The translations under genes and the position numbers were made by a program. Below the pieces are notes generated by a model. That model had not been told where the DNA came from and searched no databases. It was given only the letters and a program-made list of their open reading frames with translations. Shown here one piece after another: positions 60,768 to 64,000 of a stretch of DNA of 64,000 nucleotides. Source of the stretch: Cerrena zonata (taxonomy: Eukaryota; Basidiomycota; Agaricomycetes; Polyporales; Cerrenaceae); assembly GCA_038087015.1 (NCBI GenBank), contig JASBNA010000055.1, forward strand, positions 186,001-250,000, read 5' to 3'. Positions within the stretch are counted from its first letter, which is position 1, and each line of letters starts with the position of its first letter.

Positions 60768-62050
60768 TCAATTAGTAGAATTTTCAGGATCGGCTTCTTT
60801 AGCCTCTCCATTAACAGGTCGATCTGACAATGAAGACTCGTGACTGGTCTGTGTATGGTGTTCATTTGCTGAATCAGTTGGTCTATTCAAACCATTTTGT
60901 GCCGGTGTCTCGAAAACATCTGAGGCTTCTCTTTGTGCTATAGAAGAATCAACTGCGTTTTCATTAGAACCCTGGTTTTGGTCATCTTCGACTTTGACTT
61001 CTGAATCCAATGGGGCTTCAGTATCGGCAGTTTCCACTTCGGGCTCTGCTTCTGCTTCTGCTTCTTGCTCTGCTTCTTGCTCTGCTTCTTGCTCTGCTTC
61101 TGCTTCTGCTTCTGCTTCTGCTTCGTCTTCTGCTTCTGCTTCTGCTTCTTCTGCATCAACATCCATTTCTGCTTCCGCGTCTGCTTCTCCGTTAATTGAA
61201 GGTTCTAAATCTTCATCATCTTGTTCATCATTCTCCTCAGGTTTAACTGTAGTTTCCCTACTAGGGTCTGCTTCTGAATCATCTATTGGAGCTTCTGAAT
61301 CAGTTTTTTGCTTTTTGTTTGCTTTTGATTCATCCAGTCTTATTTCTTCATCCTCTTCATCCTTCTTCTTTTGGTTGTATACCACCATTTCCCTCTGGTA
61401 TCTAGCTCTGTCTTCTTCGTACAATCTATAGAACGGTTGACGTTTTTCAAGATCTAAATTTCTCCAAGCTTCAGTCATTGTTTTAGATAAGTCAGTAACG
61501 ACACCACCACTTGATTCAATTTCATGTTTGACACGTTCCTTTTCCAGCTCACAAAATATTAAATAGGCATTAGTGGGTCTTTTTGGTAAATCAGGATCTC
61601 TTAACTTAGCTTTAGCAGCTGCAGAAGTAGCCGGACCTCCTCTGCGTTTTCCTTTCTTGGATAAGGAAGTACGAGAAAGATCAGCATTCGAATCAGTCAA
61701 AGAGTCATCCAAAACAGTTGGAGATGGAGGAGGTGACATTTCCTCTAGTTCGGCTATACCATCTGGTACCATTATAGCTCGATCCTCGAGTCTTTCGAGT
61801 AGTATCATATATTCAAGACGTAACCTTCGAATCCCCATTCTAGTTCTTGAAAGTGCTATAGTAGCAATCTCATTATTTTCCTCGATATCCGTTATTCTTT
61901 TTTTCAACTCTTTACATTTTTGTTTCAATTTTTGTTCTATTAATGAAATGTTAGAATTCATTCAATATATAAAGAGAAAATATACAACATACCTTCGCTT
62001 TCTGGAGCTTCGTTCTTCGACATCGCTGTCTTAATTGCTTGAGACTTCAT
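60768..62050 (-). CDS. NHP10: HMG-box protein Nhp10, INO80 chromatin remodeller subunit (two exons)
   Basis: The coding sequence joins exon 1 (62050 to 61993, MKSQAIKTAMSKNEAPESE plus one base) to exon 2 (61936 to 60768), giving 408 residues. Exon 2 starts with a coiled coil, then RTRMGIRRLRLEYMILLERL, matching S. cerevisiae Nhp10 RLSVKRLKLEYGVLLERL. The HMG box (about residues 134-208) reads DPDLPKRPTNAYLIFCELEK, then FYRLYEEDRARYQREMVVYN. S. cerevisiae Nhp10 is 203 residues; the extra length is an acidic tail with an Ala-Glu/Gln-Glu repeat encoded by a short GCTTCT-type repeat (about 61040-61155 on the plus strand). Nhp10 targets INO80 to DNA. MSKNEAP at codon 10 could be an alternative start. 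Confidence 0.88.
61937..61992 (-). other. NHP10: Spliceosomal intron in NHP10
   Basis: The 56-nt intron has a 5' site GTATGT, a branch site TTCTAAC and a 3' site AATAG, about 12 nt beyond the branch A. Splicing joins GAA G with AA CAA and extends the open frame 19 codons to an upstream ATG, instead of a start inside the intron sequence. It interrupts the gene early, as most yeast introns do. Confidence 0.85.
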
Positions 62051-62714
62051 AGTAATCGCGATTACTGATGAATATCAATCAATTAATTGGCTTTTCCAAA
62101 ACAACCTTGTCTTCCTTGAATATTTCAAGCAAGAAGACTGAATTTTCCTGGATTTCTCAACTGGCGATAAAAAATTCCTTGTTTCTTTACACGACCTTTC
62201 TTTTTTTTTTTTTTTTGTCTTTGTTAAGCAGTTCTTTCAGCATGTTTGAATACCTCAAAAGGTTCTTTTGTTCACCCTGTAAGAGTACTCATTATCGCAG
62301 AGTAGGTGGATAGTTTTTGAGTTTAGGTAATGTTGTGGAGGGTGGTTTTTTAGGGACTGAAAATAGCGAGTTTTTTTTAAAAAAAATCGTGGAATTCATA
62401 TTTTGCAGCAACGACATCAACTAGTGTCAAGAAGTCAATTAGAGCATTACTGATCCAGATAAGAATAAGTACTTTGAAATTATAATTAAGGGACAATACT
62501 ACAACACAATAAGTAAGCAAACATAAGATATTTGAAAATTATATAGCAAAACAAAAGTAGTTAACAAACGAAAATAAATGAGTGAAGAAGAAAACCGCCA
62601 ACCTATTCAACCAGCATGCATACCAAGCGTGAAACCTATTAGTCATGAAAAAGGGTAAAAGAAAAAAGAATTATATAAAAGAGTAATTAAATTTGAGGAA
62701 TGAAATAAAAATCA
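62051..62714. other. Intergenic region upstream of NHP10
   Basis: This 664-bp region holds the NHP10 promoter and the 3' end of the next gene. A 26-codon ORF (62578-62658, plus strand) starts in a good A-rich context but has no recognisable similarity. T-runs near 62197-62215 and 62375 are present. Nothing else is seen. Confidence 0.4.
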
Positions 62715-64000
62715 TTAAGCAATGCTATTGGTGGTGGATAATACTTCATAATCAGAGCCAATTTCACATTCAGACTCACTGATCATATCGTACTCATCCA
62801 TATCCTTGTCATTTTCTGCATCATTTTTTGCATCTTCTGCTTCTGCAATGGTTGAATTAGCATCCAAGTATTGAGACCCTTGCTCAATAATAGATTCCTT
62901 TGGCAAGGTTGGTAATACCATCGAGTGAACGGACAGAGAAAACGATTGCAGTCTGGATTGGTCAGCTGAAGCTGGGGGAGAAGCGAGTTCGTGATCTTCA
63001 GTCACAGATGAGGCATTATCATCGTTCAATTCTTCTTCGGGAGTACTTTCAATAGTAGCTTTTTCTGGTAATTCAACCGGGGTAACGGTATTGAAATTAA
63101 AGGAGCCAGTAAGTTGTTTCATACTCAATTCAGTAAGAGCAGTGAAAGAATCATTCTTCATTACTAATTTGAATGGATATTTAAGATGGGCTCCGTTAAC
63201 AGCGAATGTTAAATTTAGCACTTTTACCCGATAAAATACCATGTTTTTTATGAACCAAAACACTTGATACATTTGTTTCGAAACAATTATAGACTTCGAA
63301 TTTCAAATCCGAGCAATCAATTGGTTTTTTTGATTTATTAGTAATGATGATTTGAGCCATTTGGGAAGATTTAGGAACAAAAACAACGTTAACTTGATCT
63401 TTTCTATCAAAGACGATATTATTTGAAGTTTCAATTGACTTTGTATCAAATTCTGGCACCGCTTTGGTACTAACAACAAGACTGGATTCTTCGCTTTCAT
63501 TATACTGCCCTTCCATTATCAAACTCGAATCATAGGTTGAGATTCTTAATTTTTTACCTGATAATTCGTGGAATTTATCAGACAATTTACCCAAGTTATA
63601 AAATCTGTGTTGACCTGGAGCAATACTATTAGCAGCTCTAACAACGACAGTTTCACTTTCATCATCGTTGAAAAAGGTAAAAGTCAAGTCACCGCCATTA
63701 ATGACAAAACGAGAGTTGTTTTGCAACATGATTGAAATGACTCTACAGTGGTCGCTATATTTTTTTGTCTTGACCACAACATGTTCATTAGTAGCTTCAA
63801 GGTTCAAGTCAGAAAATTGATTTGAATCGGTCACTTCTTTTTCTTCAGTTTGAGTTTGTTTTTGTTGCTGAGGAGAATAAGATTGAGTAGCTTGATTATT
63901 TTTAAATTGTTCAACCAAGCTTTGTAACATTGCAAATTTAGTATCATCATCTTCATTGCCTGAACTGATAGAGTCGGCGAGTTTTTTGAATCTAATGGCA
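62715..64000 (-). CDS. Probable autophagy receptor with Ig-like domains and C-terminal AIMs (5' end outside window, one frameshift)
   Basis: The 5' part lies beyond the window. The visible part has a Gln-rich linker (SYSPQQQKQTQTEEKE), two predicted beta-sandwich regions (with RVISIMLQNNSRFVINGGDL, IAPGQHRFYNLGKL; then VFVPKSSQMAQIIITNKSKK and FEVYNCFETNVSSVLVHKKH) and an acidic tail. The tail has DEYDMI and SDYEVL, both fitting the Atg8-interacting motif (aromatic, two residues, aliphatic, with acids before it). Ig-like domains plus AIMs suggest an Nbr1- or Atg19-like selective autophagy receptor. The frame breaks near 63200, where one extra base is present: KSAKFN continues as FAVNGAHLKYPFKLVMK. 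The family call is tentative, as zinc finger or PB1 domains would be outside the window. Confidence 0.45.

Noticed and set aside
61010..61195. Leucine-rich ORFs over the acidic tail of NHP10
   Set aside because: They are other-frame readings of the GCTTCT-type repeat that encodes the Ala/Glu tail.

Overview
The window is nuclear DNA from a budding yeast of the CUG-Ser clade (Candida, Debaryomyces or Scheffersomyces type). It is AT-rich and gene-dense, with one short spliceosomal intron, one tRNA and about 31 protein genes whose closest named relatives are Saccharomyces and Candida proteins. In several conserved proteins a CTG codon sits where I recall serine in S. cerevisiae (PAH1 codons 57 and 557, SRP14 codon 11, SSQ1 codon 285, FZO1 codon 375), so CTG should be read as serine here. 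A beta-1,2-mannosyltransferase (BMT/GT91) tandem pair also points to the Candida/Debaryomyces group. The species is not identifiable from this window.

Layout. 1-5 kb: divergent DIT2 (CYP56, cut by the left edge) and DIT1, the dityrosine pair; an unrecognised protein with a D-box-like motif; a UPF0047/YjbQ protein. 5-16.2 kb: SPP1, HAT2, VPS55, EMC4, TAN1, an F-box protein, SSQ1, PRE5 and an INA17-like gene. 16.2-30 kb: SEC15, IRC6, DAL3, an isolated Gag-like ORF in an otherwise empty stretch, FZO1, an MFS transporter, SRP14 and a UAS-UBX protein. 30-38.5 kb: NIC96, then divergent HNM1 and PAH1 with an Ino2/Ino4-type site between them. 39-44.3 kb: two tandem BMT genes. 44.4 kb: tRNA-Glu(CTC), followed by 2.1 kb with no recognisable gene. 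46.5-64 kb: AIM24, a Medusa-type regulator, a GC-rich intergenic island with a minisatellite, RMD1-like, the very large UTP20, NHP10 with a 56-nt intron, and a probable Ig-fold autophagy receptor cut by the right edge.

Quality warning. Eleven genes are broken by about 17 single-base indels, both +1 and -1, mostly at short homopolymers. Conserved sequence continues in the new frame each time, and the corrected lengths always come out as whole codons. UTP20, essential in S. cerevisiae, carries four. Residual base errors in a draft assembly are the likeliest cause. I give such genes as one CDS spanning the whole reading and state where each shift lies.

Functional links are mostly pairwise: DIT1/DIT2 in dityrosine synthesis, HNM1/PAH1 in phosphatidylcholine supply and lipid flux, BMT/BMT in cell-wall mannan. 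The rest is an ordinary mixture of housekeeping genes. Nothing here is clearly a new system. The best leads are the isolated Gag-like ORF, the GC-rich minisatellite island, the AIM-tailed receptor-like protein and the HNM1-PAH1 shared promoter.
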